From the NCBI GenBank assembly GCA_020636935.1, contig JACJWW010000018.1:1-31157 (forward strand): a stretch of DNA of 31,157 nucleotides. Direction: 5' to 3'. Of this stretch, positions 6,676-15,178 are shown one piece after another; the stretch's first letter is position 1; the number at the start of each line of letters is the position of its first letter. Made by a program: the position numbers and the translations under genes. The notes under the pieces were generated by a model. It ran no database searches, was not told the DNA's origin, and saw nothing but the letters and a program-made list of their open reading frames with translations. The stretch is from Nocardioidaceae bacterium. GTDB lineage: Bacteria > Actinomycetota > Actinomycetes > Propionibacteriales > Nocardioidaceae.

Positions 6676-8313
6676 ATGGATGCGATCTCCCAGCCCCCAG
6701 CGCCGGTCAATGAGCCCAATCTCAACTACGCGCCAAATAGCCCCGAGCGAGCGGCGATCGAAGTCGAGTTGGCGAGCCTCCAAAGACGACCGCTGAAGCT
6801 CACCGCCACGATCGGCGGACGCAAACGTCTAGGAGGCGGGCCGGAGCTAGCTGTGGTCCAGCCACACAACCATGCCCACGTGCTAGGCACCATGAGAGGC
6901 TGCGTAGAGGCTGATGCGGAGGCTGCGGTCAAGGCTGCTGCCAAGGCCGCACCCATGTGGCGGGCCATGTCGTACGACGATCGGGCCGCGATCCTGCTCA
7001 AGGCTGCTGATCTGTTGGCTGGGCCATGGCGCGCCAAGCTCAATGCCGCGACGATGCTGGGGCAGTCCAAGACCGTCTGGCAGGCAGAGATTGACAGTGC
7101 CTGTGAGCTGATCGACTTTTGGCGATTCAATGTGCACTATGGCCGCCAGATCTTGGAGGAGCAGCCAATCGCCAATGCCCCTGGGGTCTGGAATCGCAGT
7201 GACCACAGGCCCCTTGAAGGCTTTGTCTATGCGATCACACCGTTCAACTTCACTGCGATTGCCGGCAACCTGCCCACGGCACCGGCCTTGATGGGCAATG
7301 TCGTGATCTGGAAGCCAGCAACGACCCAGCAGTTTTCAGCTCACCTCCTCATGCAATTGCTTGAGGAGGCGGGAATGCCGCCGGGAGTGATCAACATGCT
7401 GCCCGGGCACGGTGCGGAGATCTCAAATGTGTTGCTTCACCATCGTGACTTGGCGGGCATTCACTTCACCGGATCGACCCCTACATTCCAGTATTTGTGG
7501 GGAGCCGTGGGTGAGCGGCTCGCCTCGTATCGTTCTTACCCGCGCATCGTCGGAGAGACCGGCGGGAAGGACTTCATCGTGGCGCATCCCTCTGCGGATG
7601 TGGACGTGCTTCGGGTCGCCATGATCCGGGGCGCGTTCGAATACCAAGGTCAGAAATGCTCGGCCGCATCCAGGGCTTATGTGCCCAAGTCGTTGTGGAG
7701 CAAGCTGAAGGAAAGACTCATCGCGGACACCGAGTCCTTGAGCATGGGTGACGTGACTGATCTTTCCAATTTCATGGGCGCGGTCATTGATGATCGTGCC
7801 TTCGCCAAGCACAAGGCTGCGATCGCACGAGCCAAGCGATCCCCGAAGTTGACGGTGATTGCGGGAGGCCAGACCGACGACAAGGTTGGCTATTTCGTGC
7901 GACCCACCATCATCGAGTCGGCTGACCCAACCGATCAGATCTTCACCGAGGAATACTTCGGTCCGATTCTGGCCGTACATGTCTATGACGATGCGAGATT
8001 TGAGAAGGTCGTCGATCAGATGGAGTCGATTGCTCCCTACGCGCTGACCGGTGCGATCATCGCCCAAGACCGTGAAGCGATTGCTTGGGCCAGCGAACGC
8101 CTTCGCTTTGCTGCTGGGAACTTCTATGTCAACGATAAGCCGACCGGTGCCGTCGTTGGGCAGCAACCATTCGGAGGTGCCCGTGCTTCGGGAACCAACG
8201 ACAAGGCTGGTGCAGCCGCAAACCTGTGGCGCTGGACCAGCCCCAGGTCGATCAAGGAGACCTTCAACCCTCCCAAGCATCACCATTATCCGCACATGGA
8301 CACTCCTGAGTGA
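6676..8313 (+). CDS. pruA: L-glutamate gamma-semialdehyde (1-pyrroline-5-carboxylate) dehydrogenase
   Basis: A 545-residue aldehyde dehydrogenase of the ALDH4 type. Visible elements are ITPFNFTA with the oxyanion Asn191, the NAD-binding FTGSTPTF segment (264-271), the general base Glu294 in GETGGKDF, and the catalytic Cys328 in FEYQGQKCSA. C-terminal EEYFGPIL and FGGARASGTNDKAG are typical. It oxidises glutamate semialdehyde to glutamate with NAD+, the second step of proline breakdown. It is a single-function enzyme: no proline dehydrogenase domain is fused and none is encoded in the window. The ATG at 6676 has no Shine-Dalgarno. The DinB-like gene overlaps its stop, and NAD-glutamate dehydrogenase follows, so the product can be passed on to 2-oxoglutarate. 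Confidence 0.95.
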   Translation: MDAISQPPAPVNEPNLNYAPNSPERAAIEVELASLQRRPLKLTATIGGRKRLGGGPELAVVQPHNHAHVLGTMRGCVEADAEAAVKAAAKAAPMWRAMSYDDRAAILLKAADLLAGPWRAKLNAATMLGQSKTVWQAEIDSACELIDFWRFNVHYGRQILEEQPIANAPGVWNRSDHRPLEGFVYAITPFNFTAIAGNLPTAPALMGNVVIWKPATTQQFSAHLLMQLLEEAGMPPGVINMLPGHGAEISNVLLHHRDLAGIHFTGSTPTFQYLWGAVGERLASYRSYPRIVGETGGKDFIVAHPSADVDVLRVAMIRGAFEYQGQKCSAASRAYVPKSLWSKLKERLIADTESLSMGDVTDLSNFMGAVIDDRAFAKHKAAIARAKRSPKLTVIAGGQTDDKVGYFVRPTIIESADPTDQIFTEEYFGPILAVHVYDDARFEKVVDQMESIAPYALTGAIIAQDREAIAWASERLRFAAGNFYVNDKPTGAVVGQQPFGGARASGTNDKAGAAANLWRWTSPRSIKETFNPPKHHHYPHMDTPE

Positions 8314-8819
8314 GCCTGCATGAGGTAGGGCTGGGAGCTGAGAGGCAGGTTCTTCTGGCCCAGTTGGATCAACTTCGAGGAGTTGTCCTAACGAAGGTTG
8401 CCGGTCTTGATGATGACCAGCTCAAGTTGTGCTGGGCGCCTTCGACTATGTCCTTGGGTGGGCTGCTTTCCCACTTGGCAAATGTCGAGGACTGGTGGAT
8501 GAACCAAGTGATTGCGCAGGAGCGGCCACGCCAGCCCTGGCGTGATGCGCCATGGCATGAAGACCGTGATTGGGATTGGCATCGAGCTCACGGGCTGACC
8601 GCCGAACAGTTGATTGCTGAGTTCGAAGACGCAGTGGCCATGAGCAGACAGATCCTTGGGAATGAGCCTTCGTTGGACACGACTGTTGCACTGCGGCATG
8701 GCGGACAGAGCGAGATGGTCTCAGTCAGGTGGGTAGTCGTACATTTGCTGGCGGAGTATGCCCGCCACTGCGGGCATGCCGACTTGATGCGTGAAGCCAT
8801 CGATGGCGCCACCGGCTGA
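8310..8819 (+). CDS. DinB/DUF664-family (mycothiol-dependent-type) protein
   Basis: This 169-residue protein starts at a GTG that overlaps the pruA stop (GTGA). It has the four-helix DinB-like pattern: L..QL..LR..V......LDDDQL, then the first metal-binding helix LLSHLANVEDWW (His55), and the last helix VHLLAEYARHCGHADLMREAIDG (His145, His153, His156). Three such histidines form the metal site of DinB/YfiT-like enzymes. In actinobacteria these proteins are often thiol (mycothiol) S-transferases; the substrate is not known here. The overlap with pruA suggests co-expression, not necessarily a shared pathway. Confidence 0.85.
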   Translation: MSLHEVGLGAERQVLLAQLDQLRGVVLTKVAGLDDDQLKLCWAPSTMSLGGLLSHLANVEDWWMNQVIAQERPRQPWRDAPWHEDRDWDWHRAHGLTAEQLIAEFEDAVAMSRQILGNEPSLDTTVALRHGGQSEMVSVRWVVVHLLAEYARHCGHADLMREAIDGATG

Positions 8820-8867
8820 CTGCTGCCAAGTGATCAATTCGTGACCTCGGCTGCTTTGCCAATTCGA

Positions 8868-8896
8868 TTGTCGGAAACCCTGCCGAGGCCTAGTGT
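8868..8896 (+). promoter_or_regulatory. Candidate promoter for a leaderless gdh mRNA
   Basis: TTGTCG (8868-8873) and TAGTGT (8891-8896) are separated by exactly 17 bases. The GTG at 8904 starts seven bases after the -10, where transcription would begin. No ribosome-binding sequence stands at a usable distance in front of either candidate start. The geometry fits a leaderless transcript, which is common in actinobacteria. This is inference from spacing only. Confidence 0.5.
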
Positions 8897-8903
8897 CAGA
8901 GGG

Positions 8904-11900
8904 GTGACGACACTCGAAGAGAAGTCTGACACCCTCGACCGTCTGGCAGACTACGCCCAGGTGCATTCGGTCGGGCATGAGCAGGGTGAGCCGAAGGTCG
9001 ATCTCAATGAGTTTGCCCGGGCCTTCTACAAGAATGTCGACCCCGAAGACCTCGCCGAGCGCACGGTGGAGGAGCTCTATGGTGCGGTGCAGACGCAGCT
9101 GAAGCTTGCGCAGCACTTACCTCAGGGCAAGGCACAGATTCGGGTCTTCACCCCGACTGTGGCCGCCAATGGTTGGTCTGCTGGTGGGCACACCGTGGTC
9201 GGTGTGATCACCAGCGACATGCCGTTCCTGGTCGACTCCGTCACGATGGCGATCAATGCTGCCAACCACGCCATCCATCTGCTCGTGCATCCGGTGTTCG
9301 TCGTACGTCGTGATGTGTCAGGTGAGTTGCTCGAAGTGGTCAGCCCTGATGGCAATGAACAACGCCCAGAGCACCAGCGTGAGTCTTGGATGTATGTCGA
9401 GATTGATCGAGTGCCCGCTGCGCAGGAAGAGCTTCTGGCCACGCGTTTACGCAAGGTGCTCAGTGATGTGCGTGAGTCCGTCGAGGACTGGTCACGGATG
9501 CACCAGCAGATCGATTTGATCATCACGGACTTGCGTGAGAATCCACCGCCAGTGCCCACCGACGAGTTGGACAGGGGCATCGCGTTGCTTGAGTGGCTCA
9601 GTGATGACCATTTCGCCTTCTTGGGATTTCGCGAATATGACCTTGAAGGTGTTGGTGATGAAGAGCATCTGATTGCTGTCCCAGGCACCGGCTATGGCAT
9701 CTTGCGGGCTGACCCGTCCGGTCCGAAGGTGTTGCCAGCGATGGCTGCCAAGCATGCCAGAGACAACGAACTCTTGGTGCTCTCCAAGGCAAACTCCCGC
9801 TCCACCGTGCATCGCCCGGTGCACCTGGACTACGTGGGAGTCAAACGTTTCGACAAAGACGGCAATGTAGATGGCGAGCGACGCTTCTTGGGCTTGCTCA
9901 GCTCTGCGGCCTACACCGAGTCGATCACTCGGATCCCGCTCTTGCGTGAGAAGGCGCAGACGCTCCTGGACACTGCTGGCTTCGACCTGGGCAGCCATGA
10001 CGGCAAGGCCTTGCTCGACGTCTTGGAGACTTACCCGCGCGACGAGCTCTTCCAGACCCCGGTTGCCCAGTTGTTGCCGATCGTCTCTCAAGTTGTGCAC
10101 TCGCGAGATCGGCGGCAGTTGCGGTTGTTCATCCGTCGAGACCGCTATGGGAGGTTCTTCTCCTGCTTGATCTATCTGCCTCGTGATCGCTACAACACCG
10201 TCGTACGCGAGCGGATCGCTGCCATCCTCAAACATGAGTTGTCGGGAGACACCGTTGACTACACCGCCCATGTCGGTGAGTCGTCTGCTGCTCAGTTGCA
10301 TTTTGTGATCCGACCACTCGCGGGTGTAGAGGTGCCCGAACCCAATGTTGTTGATCTGGAGCGCAAGTGCGCGCAAGCGGCACGGTCGTGGCGTGATGAC
10401 TTCGTGGGCGCCGTCGTCGCGGCGTACGGCGAAGAGCGCGGCAGCCAGTTGGCCAGGGTTTATGGCGGCTGCTTCCCCGAGGCCTACAAGGAGGCCTTTC
10501 CCGCGGCCATCGGCGCTGATGATCTTGGCCAGATTGAGTTGATTGAAGGGGATTCCGGGATCCGCCTCTCGCTCTATGAGCAGCCTGAGGCGCCTCCTGG
10601 TTTAGTGCGTTTGAAGATCTTCAGAGTGGGTAGCCCGCTGTCCCTGTCTGAAGTGCTCCCGATCCTGTCCACCACTGGAGTAGAGGTCACCGACGAGCGT
10701 CCATTCCCGTTGGAAGGGCTCGAGCGACCGACCTACATCTACGACTTCGGACTTCGCTGTCCCAGCGAGTTTCCACCAGGGGCGCGGACCCGCTTTCAAG
10801 ACACGATTGCCGCAGTGTGGGATGGGCGCAATGAGGCTGATGGGTTCAATGCACTGGTGTTGGGCGCGGGATTGGCCTGGCGGCAAGCAGCGATCTTGCG
10901 TGCCTATGCGAAGTACATGCGGCAGGGAGGTACTCCCTTTGCCCAGGACTACATCGAGGGTGCCCTCAGCGGCAATGTCGAGATCACCAAGCTTCTGGTC
11001 GCCTTCTTCGAAGCGAGATTTGACCCTGATCGGGGGCCAGGTGACGATCCGGGGCGCCAGTCGGAGTGCGATCGCATCCTCGGCGAGATCAAGACGCTGC
11101 TCGATGGGGTGTCTTCTCTCGACCAGGACCGGATCCTGCGTTCCTACCTGACGGCCATGACGGCCACGCTGAGGACGAGCTTCTTCCAACTCAACGCAGA
11201 CGGTGCCCCATTCGATCGGGTGTCCTTCAAGATCGACCCCTTGCAGATCCCCGATCTTCCTGCACCTCGACCAAAATTCGAGATCTTCGTCTACAGCCCC
11301 AGAGTCGAGGGCGTGCACCTGCGCTTTGGCAAGGTAGCCCGCGGCGGGTTGCGTTGGAGCGACCGACGAGATGACTTCCGCACCGAAGTCCTGGGTTTGG
11401 TCAAGGCTCAGATGGTGAAAAACACCGTGATCGTGCCGGGTGGCGCCAAGGGTGGCTTCTTTGCCAAGCAGTTGCCTGATCCGAGTGATCGCGAAGCATG
11501 GATGAATGAAGGTATTGCTTGCTACAAATCCTTCATCTCGGGTCTGCTCGACATCACCGACAACCTGGTTGATGGAGCTGTCGTCCCACCGGAGCGAGTG
11601 TGTCGCCACGACGGAGACGATCCCTATCTGGTGGTTGCCGCTGACAAAGGCACCGCGTCGTTCAGTGATATCGCCAATGGCGTGTCTGCCGACTACGGCT
11701 TCTGGATGGGTGACGCCTTTGCCTCGGGTGGTTCGGTTGGCTATGACCACAAGGGCATGGGCATCACGGCCAGGGGAGCGTGGGTGTCGGTACGCCGGCA
11801 CTTCCGGGAGATGGGCATCGATTGTCAGAAGGAGGAGTTCACTTGCGTCGGCATCGGCGACATGTCAGGTGATGTCTTCGGCAACGGCATGCTCTGCTCA

Positions 11901-13739
11901 GAGACGACCAAGTTGGTGGCGGCCTTTGACCACAGAGACATCTTCATTGACCCCACCCCCAAGGTGGCGGAGTCCTATCGCGAGCGCCGCCGACTCTTTG
12001 AATTACCGCGCTCGAGCTGGCAGGACTATGACAAGTCATTGCTCTCAGCGGGTGGAGGAGTCTTCCCACGCAGCGCCAAGTCGATCCCGATCAGCCCGGA
12101 GATCAAGCAAGTGCTGGGCATTGATGCCGATCAGTTGGCGCCCAATGACCTGATGCGGGCGATCCTGATGGCACCGGTCGACCTGCTCTGGAATGGCGGC
12201 ATCGGCACCTATGTGAAGGGCGAGGCCGAGACCAATGCCGATGTCGGCGACAAGGCCAATGACCCGATCCGAGTCAACGGTGGCGATCTCCGAGCCAGTT
12301 GTGTCGGCGAGGGCGGCAACCTGGGCTTCACCCAACGAGGTCGCATTGAATATGCCTTGCATGGTGGGCTTCCAGACCCGGGCGAGGAAGGCGGGCGCCA
12401 AGGTGGTCGGATCAACACTGACTTCATTGACAACTCCGCGGGTGTGGACACCTCCGATCACGAAGTGAATATCAAGATCCTGCTCAATGGCGTGGTCGCT
12501 GATGGAGATCTGACCGTCAAGCAACGCAACAATCTCTTGGCCGAGATGACCAATGAGGTTGGCAACCTGGTCTTGATCGACAACTACGAGCAGAACTTGG
12601 CCTTGGCCTGTGCCCAGACTCAGTCGCCCCCGCTGCTCCACGTGCACGAAGACTGGATGCGCAGGCTGGAGCGCGATGGCATTCTCGATCGGGAGTTGGA
12701 GGCACTGCCTTCCCGAAGAGAGGTCGCGAGGCGCTTGGAGCGCGGCGAAGGTCTCACCACTCCAGAGTTGGCGGTGCTCTTCGCCTACACAAAGATCGCC
12801 TTGGAAGAGAAGCTTCTGGAGTCTGATATCGCTGATGACGACTTCCTTCGCGGGCTGTTGATCTCCTATTTCCCGGTGCAGATGCGCCAGGACTACCGAT
12901 CAGCGATGGAAAAGCACCGATTGCGCCGCGAGATCATCGTGTGTCAGGTGGTCAACAAGCTGATCAACAGAGCCGGCATTTCCTACTACCACCGCCTCGT
13001 GGGCGAGACCTCGGCCTCAGCTGCTGACATCACTCGGGCCAACTTCGTGGCTCGTGAGCTGTATGGCGCTGAGCGCCTCTACCGCGACATCGCCGCCTAT
13101 GACAACCAGATCAGCGCTGCCGCGCAAACCCGGATGCGTCTAGATGTGCGCACCTTGGTCGAACGCGCGTCGCGCTGGTTCCTCAACAACCGAGTGCTCG
13201 AGGAGGGTACCGAGGAGGTTGTTGGCCGCTACGAAGTGGTTGTCGAGCGAGTGACCGCGGCCCTGCCCGAGCTCATGATTGGCGCGGAATTGGCCGCATA
13301 TGAGAAGCGCTTGGAGACCCTCGTGGGTCGAGGTGTCACACGTTCCCTAGCTCAAGAGATTGCGGTGTGCCCTCCGGCGTACATGGTCTTGGGCATCGTC
13401 ACCACGGCTGCTCGGGTCGAACTCGACCCCATCGAGGTTGCTCGCAGGCATTTTGAGGTCGGTGAGCAACTCGGCTTGCCTGCGCTGGTCAATCGCATCC
13501 TGACTCTGCCCAGGGATGACCGTTGGCAGACGATGGCTCGCGCGGCACTTCGTGATGACTTGCATGCCGTGCACGCCCAGATCACCGCCCAGACCCTGGA
13601 GGATGAGCCGCTGAGTGGCGCTCATGTCGACAAGGCGATCGCGACCTTGGCCGAGATCTGCTCAGACGACGAAGCTGATCTGGCCAGGTTGTCTGTCGGC
13701 CTGCGGATCGTGCGGTCGTTGCTGACCTCTGGCAGCTAG
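8904..13739 (+). CDS. gdh: NAD-specific glutamate dehydrogenase, large (about 180 kDa) type
   Basis: About 1611 residues from the GTG at 8904; a start at GTG 8841 would add 21 residues. The length and domain order match the large bacterial NAD-GDH: an ACT-like N-terminal regulatory region of about 700 residues, a catalytic core with RGGLRWSDRRDDFR (from residue 813) followed by KAQMVKNTVIVPGGAKGGFF with the substrate-binding and catalytic lysines, then the NAD-binding region (GIGDMSGDVFGNGML) and a long C-terminal domain (LVGRGV...A). It deaminates glutamate to 2-oxoglutarate and ammonium in the catabolic direction and is cytoplasmic. Its position just after pruA suggests a proline/P5C to glutamate to 2-oxoglutarate route. 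A leaderless promoter is proposed at 8868-8896. Confidence 0.96.
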   Translation: MTTLEEKSDTLDRLADYAQVHSVGHEQGEPKVDLNEFARAFYKNVDPEDLAERTVEELYGAVQTQLKLAQHLPQGKAQIRVFTPTVAANGWSAGGHTVVGVITSDMPFLVDSVTMAINAANHAIHLLVHPVFVVRRDVSGELLEVVSPDGNEQRPEHQRESWMYVEIDRVPAAQEELLATRLRKVLSDVRESVEDWSRMHQQIDLIITDLRENPPPVPTDELDRGIALLEWLSDDHFAFLGFREYDLEGVGDEEHLIAVPGTGYGILRADPSGPKVLPAMAAKHARDNELLVLSKANSRSTVHRPVHLDYVGVKRFDKDGNVDGERRFLGLLSSAAYTESITRIPLLREKAQTLLDTAGFDLGSHDGKALLDVLETYPRDELFQTPVAQLLPIVSQVVHSRDRRQLRLFIRRDRYGRFFSCLIYLPRDRYNTVVRERIAAILKHELSGDTVDYTAHVGESSAAQLHFVIRPLAGVEVPEPNVVDLERKCAQAARSWRDDFVGAVVAAYGEERGSQLARVYGGCFPEAYKEAFPAAIGADDLGQIELIEGDSGIRLSLYEQPEAPPGLVRLKIFRVGSPLSLSEVLPILSTTGVEVTDERPFPLEGLERPTYIYDFGLRCPSEFPPGARTRFQDTIAAVWDGRNEADGFNALVLGAGLAWRQAAILRAYAKYMRQGGTPFAQDYIEGALSGNVEITKLLVAFFEARFDPDRGPGDDPGRQSECDRILGEIKTLLDGVSSLDQDRILRSYLTAMTATLRTSFFQLNADGAPFDRVSFKIDPLQIPDLPAPRPKFEIFVYSPRVEGVHLRFGKVARGGLRWSDRRDDFRTEVLGLVKAQMVKNTVIVPGGAKGGFFAKQLPDPSDREAWMNEGIACYKSFISGLLDITDNLVDGAVVPPERVCRHDGDDPYLVVAADKGTASFSDIANGVSADYGFWMGDAFASGGSVGYDHKGMGITARGAWVSVRRHFREMGIDCQKEEFTCVGIGDMSGDVFGNGMLCSETTKLVAAFDHRDIFIDPTPKVAESYRERRRLFELPRSSWQDYDKSLLSAGGGVFPRSAKSIPISPEIKQVLGIDADQLAPNDLMRAILMAPVDLLWNGGIGTYVKGEAETNADVGDKANDPIRVNGGDLRASCVGEGGNLGFTQRGRIEYALHGGLPDPGEEGGRQGGRINTDFIDNSAGVDTSDHEVNIKILLNGVVADGDLTVKQRNNLLAEMTNEVGNLVLIDNYEQNLALACAQTQSPPLLHVHEDWMRRLERDGILDRELEALPSRREVARRLERGEGLTTPELAVLFAYTKIALEEKLLESDIADDDFLRGLLISYFPVQMRQDYRSAMEKHRLRREIIVCQVVNKLINRAGISYYHRLVGETSASAADITRANFVARELYGAERLYRDIAAYDNQISAAAQTRMRLDVRTLVERASRWFLNNRVLEEGTEEVVGRYEVVVERVTAALPELMIGAELAAYEKRLETLVGRGVTRSLAQEIAVCPPAYMVLGIVTTAARVELDPIEVARRHFEVGEQLGLPALVNRILTLPRDDRWQTMARAALRDDLHAVHAQITAQTLEDEPLSGAHVDKAIATLAEICSDDEADLARLSVGLRIVRSLLTSGS

Positions 13740-13774
13740 CAGCCAAATAGACTCGGTCTGGCGTCACTTCCCTA

Positions 13775-13803
13775 TTGTATTCGAACAAATGTTCGAGTAA
13801 TAT
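13775..13803 (+). promoter_or_regulatory. Strong sigma-A-type promoter of the HNH endonuclease gene
   Basis: TTGTAT (13775-13780) and TAATAT (13798-13803) are separated by 17 bases; both are close to consensus. The first 16 bases of the spacer are the LexA box. Transcription should start near 13810, leaving a leader of about 50 bases before the GTG at 13860. There is no competing gene: the spacer between gdh and the HNH gene is 120 bases long. Confidence 0.75.
13781..13796. promoter_or_regulatory. LexA-binding site (SOS box)
   Basis: The sequence TCGAACAAATGTTCGA is a perfect inverted repeat (7 bp arms, 2 bp centre). It matches the mycobacterial SOS box TCGAAC-N4-GTTCGA and the Bacillus consensus CGAACRNRYGTTYG at every fixed position. 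It lies exactly between the -35 and -10 of the promoter for the HNH endonuclease gene, so bound LexA would block RNA polymerase. It predicts induction by DNA damage through RecA-stimulated LexA cleavage. Confidence 0.9.
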
Positions 13804-13859
13804 TGAAGTATTGGTTCTTCCTGGTTCGGGGTCAATAAGTAGGTAACGGGGTGGCGTAG

Positions 13860-15173
13860 GTGTTGTATTCGGCTCCGGTCTCTGCGCGGCAAGCTTCGCG
13901 CGAGCGGTATTTGGCGAAGTTGGATCGGATTACTCCCGCTGGTGACAAGGCTTTGATTGGCCTGGCTGCCTTGGAGCAAGAACGGGTGGTCTTGGCGGCG
14001 GGAGTGCTGTCATTGGCTGCTGACTTCGCGGAGGCTCATCCGGCGGTGGGTTTGGATGACTTTGAGGCGGCTCTGGATTTAGCGGGTCCGGGTGCCCCAG
14101 TAGTGGCCGAATATGCAGTTGCGGTGTTGTCGGCGTCTTTGTCGATGACTGATTTCGCGACCCGGAAGTTGTTGGGCGATGCGATTGAGTTGAAGCATCG
14201 ATTGCCATTGTTGTGGGGGCTGATCCAAGAGTTCCGGGTGCCCGCCTGGAAGGTGCGTGGGGTGTGTGATCTGACCCAAGGGCTGGGTGTGGAGGCCTGC
14301 GGCTGGGTTGATGAGCAGTTGGCGGCGGTGCCTGATCGGGTGAACTTGTGTCGAATTGAGCGGTTGGCTGCGACTGCCTGTGCCTTGTTCGACCCTGAAG
14401 CCCTGGCTGAGGCTGAGGCCGAAGGCGCGCTGGGCCGAGGCGTGTTTGTGCATCACCCGGGTAGTCGGTGCGGTGCTCCAGTGGCGTCGGTGTCTCGGGT
14501 GGAGGTGGTCCTGGACACCCCTGATGCGGTGGCCTTCGAAGAGATGGTCAAGGCGCTGGCTCAGAGTCTGGCTGATCAGGGGTGCACTGATGGGCTGGAT
14601 GTACGTCGAGCCAGGGCGGTTGGCCTGTTGGCTGACCCGCAGGCGGCGTTGGGGGTGCTGGCCGGAGCGGGTATGCCTGCCCGGGTGGAGACACCGCTGA
14701 GCCTGGTGGTCCATTTCGATCCCAGTAGTGTCGAGGACTCCCAGAGCCTGGTCGGGGTTGATGAGCGCCTTGGCGTGATCAGTTCTGACTTGGTCAGACG
14801 CTGGACAGGTAGCGCTCGAGTCACTGTGCGGCCGGTGTTGCACCTGGGTAGAGAGATCGAGACTGATGCTCATGACCCCAACGACAATCTCCGTGAACAG
14901 GTCATCCAACGCAACGCCGTGTGTGTCTTTCCGGGTTGCAATCGAGATTCTCGTCGCTGCGACCTCGACCATGTGACCCCGTATTTACCCATAGATCAAG
15001 GTGGCGGGCCCGGACAGACCAGGTCAAGCAATCTCGCGCCGCTGTGTCGCTTTCACCACAGAGTCAAAACGCACGCCGGGTGGCGCTACCGACTTCTCGA
15101 AGACGGCACCACGATCTGGCGAGGCCCAGGGCAAGCGACCTATCGCAAACCAGCCATCACCCGAAGACCCTGA
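13860..15173 (+). CDS. DUF222 / HNH endonuclease (13E12 repeat family), SOS-controlled
   Basis: The 437-residue product has an N-terminal helical DUF222 region (about 20-330) and a C-terminal HNH nuclease domain from about 350: CVFPGC, then the core CDLDHVTPY, then NLAPLCRFHHRVKTHAGW with the paired Cys residues of a zinc-binding HNH and the terminal HH. The family is expanded in mycobacteria and Nocardioidaceae. Its cellular substrate is unknown; in mycobacteria some members are DNA-damage inducible. The GTG at 13860 has GGGGTGG upstream at 13848-13854. The promoter carries a perfect LexA box. The stop is only 5 bp from that of the convergent GH15 gene. All nuclease residues appear intact. 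Confidence 0.92.
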   Translation: MLYSAPVSARQASRERYLAKLDRITPAGDKALIGLAALEQERVVLAAGVLSLAADFAEAHPAVGLDDFEAALDLAGPGAPVVAEYAVAVLSASLSMTDFATRKLLGDAIELKHRLPLLWGLIQEFRVPAWKVRGVCDLTQGLGVEACGWVDEQLAAVPDRVNLCRIERLAATACALFDPEALAEAEAEGALGRGVFVHHPGSRCGAPVASVSRVEVVLDTPDAVAFEEMVKALAQSLADQGCTDGLDVRRARAVGLLADPQAALGVLAGAGMPARVETPLSLVVHFDPSSVEDSQSLVGVDERLGVISSDLVRRWTGSARVTVRPVLHLGREIETDAHDPNDNLREQVIQRNAVCVFPGCNRDSRRCDLDHVTPYLPIDQGGGPGQTRSSNLAPLCRFHHRVKTHAGWRYRLLEDGTTIWRGPGQATYRKPAITRRP

Positions 15174-15178
15174 CAAGA

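Noticed and set aside
5770..6783. Minus-strand open frame of 337 residues across the acyltransferase and small-protein genes
   Set aside because: Antisense to two real genes; low-complexity His/Arg/Ser-rich translation typical of a shadow.
10602..11801. Long open frame (399 residues) on the minus strand inside gdh
   Set aside because: It lies wholly opposite a well-conserved enzyme, its product looks like a reverse-strand shadow and has no ribosome site or family match.
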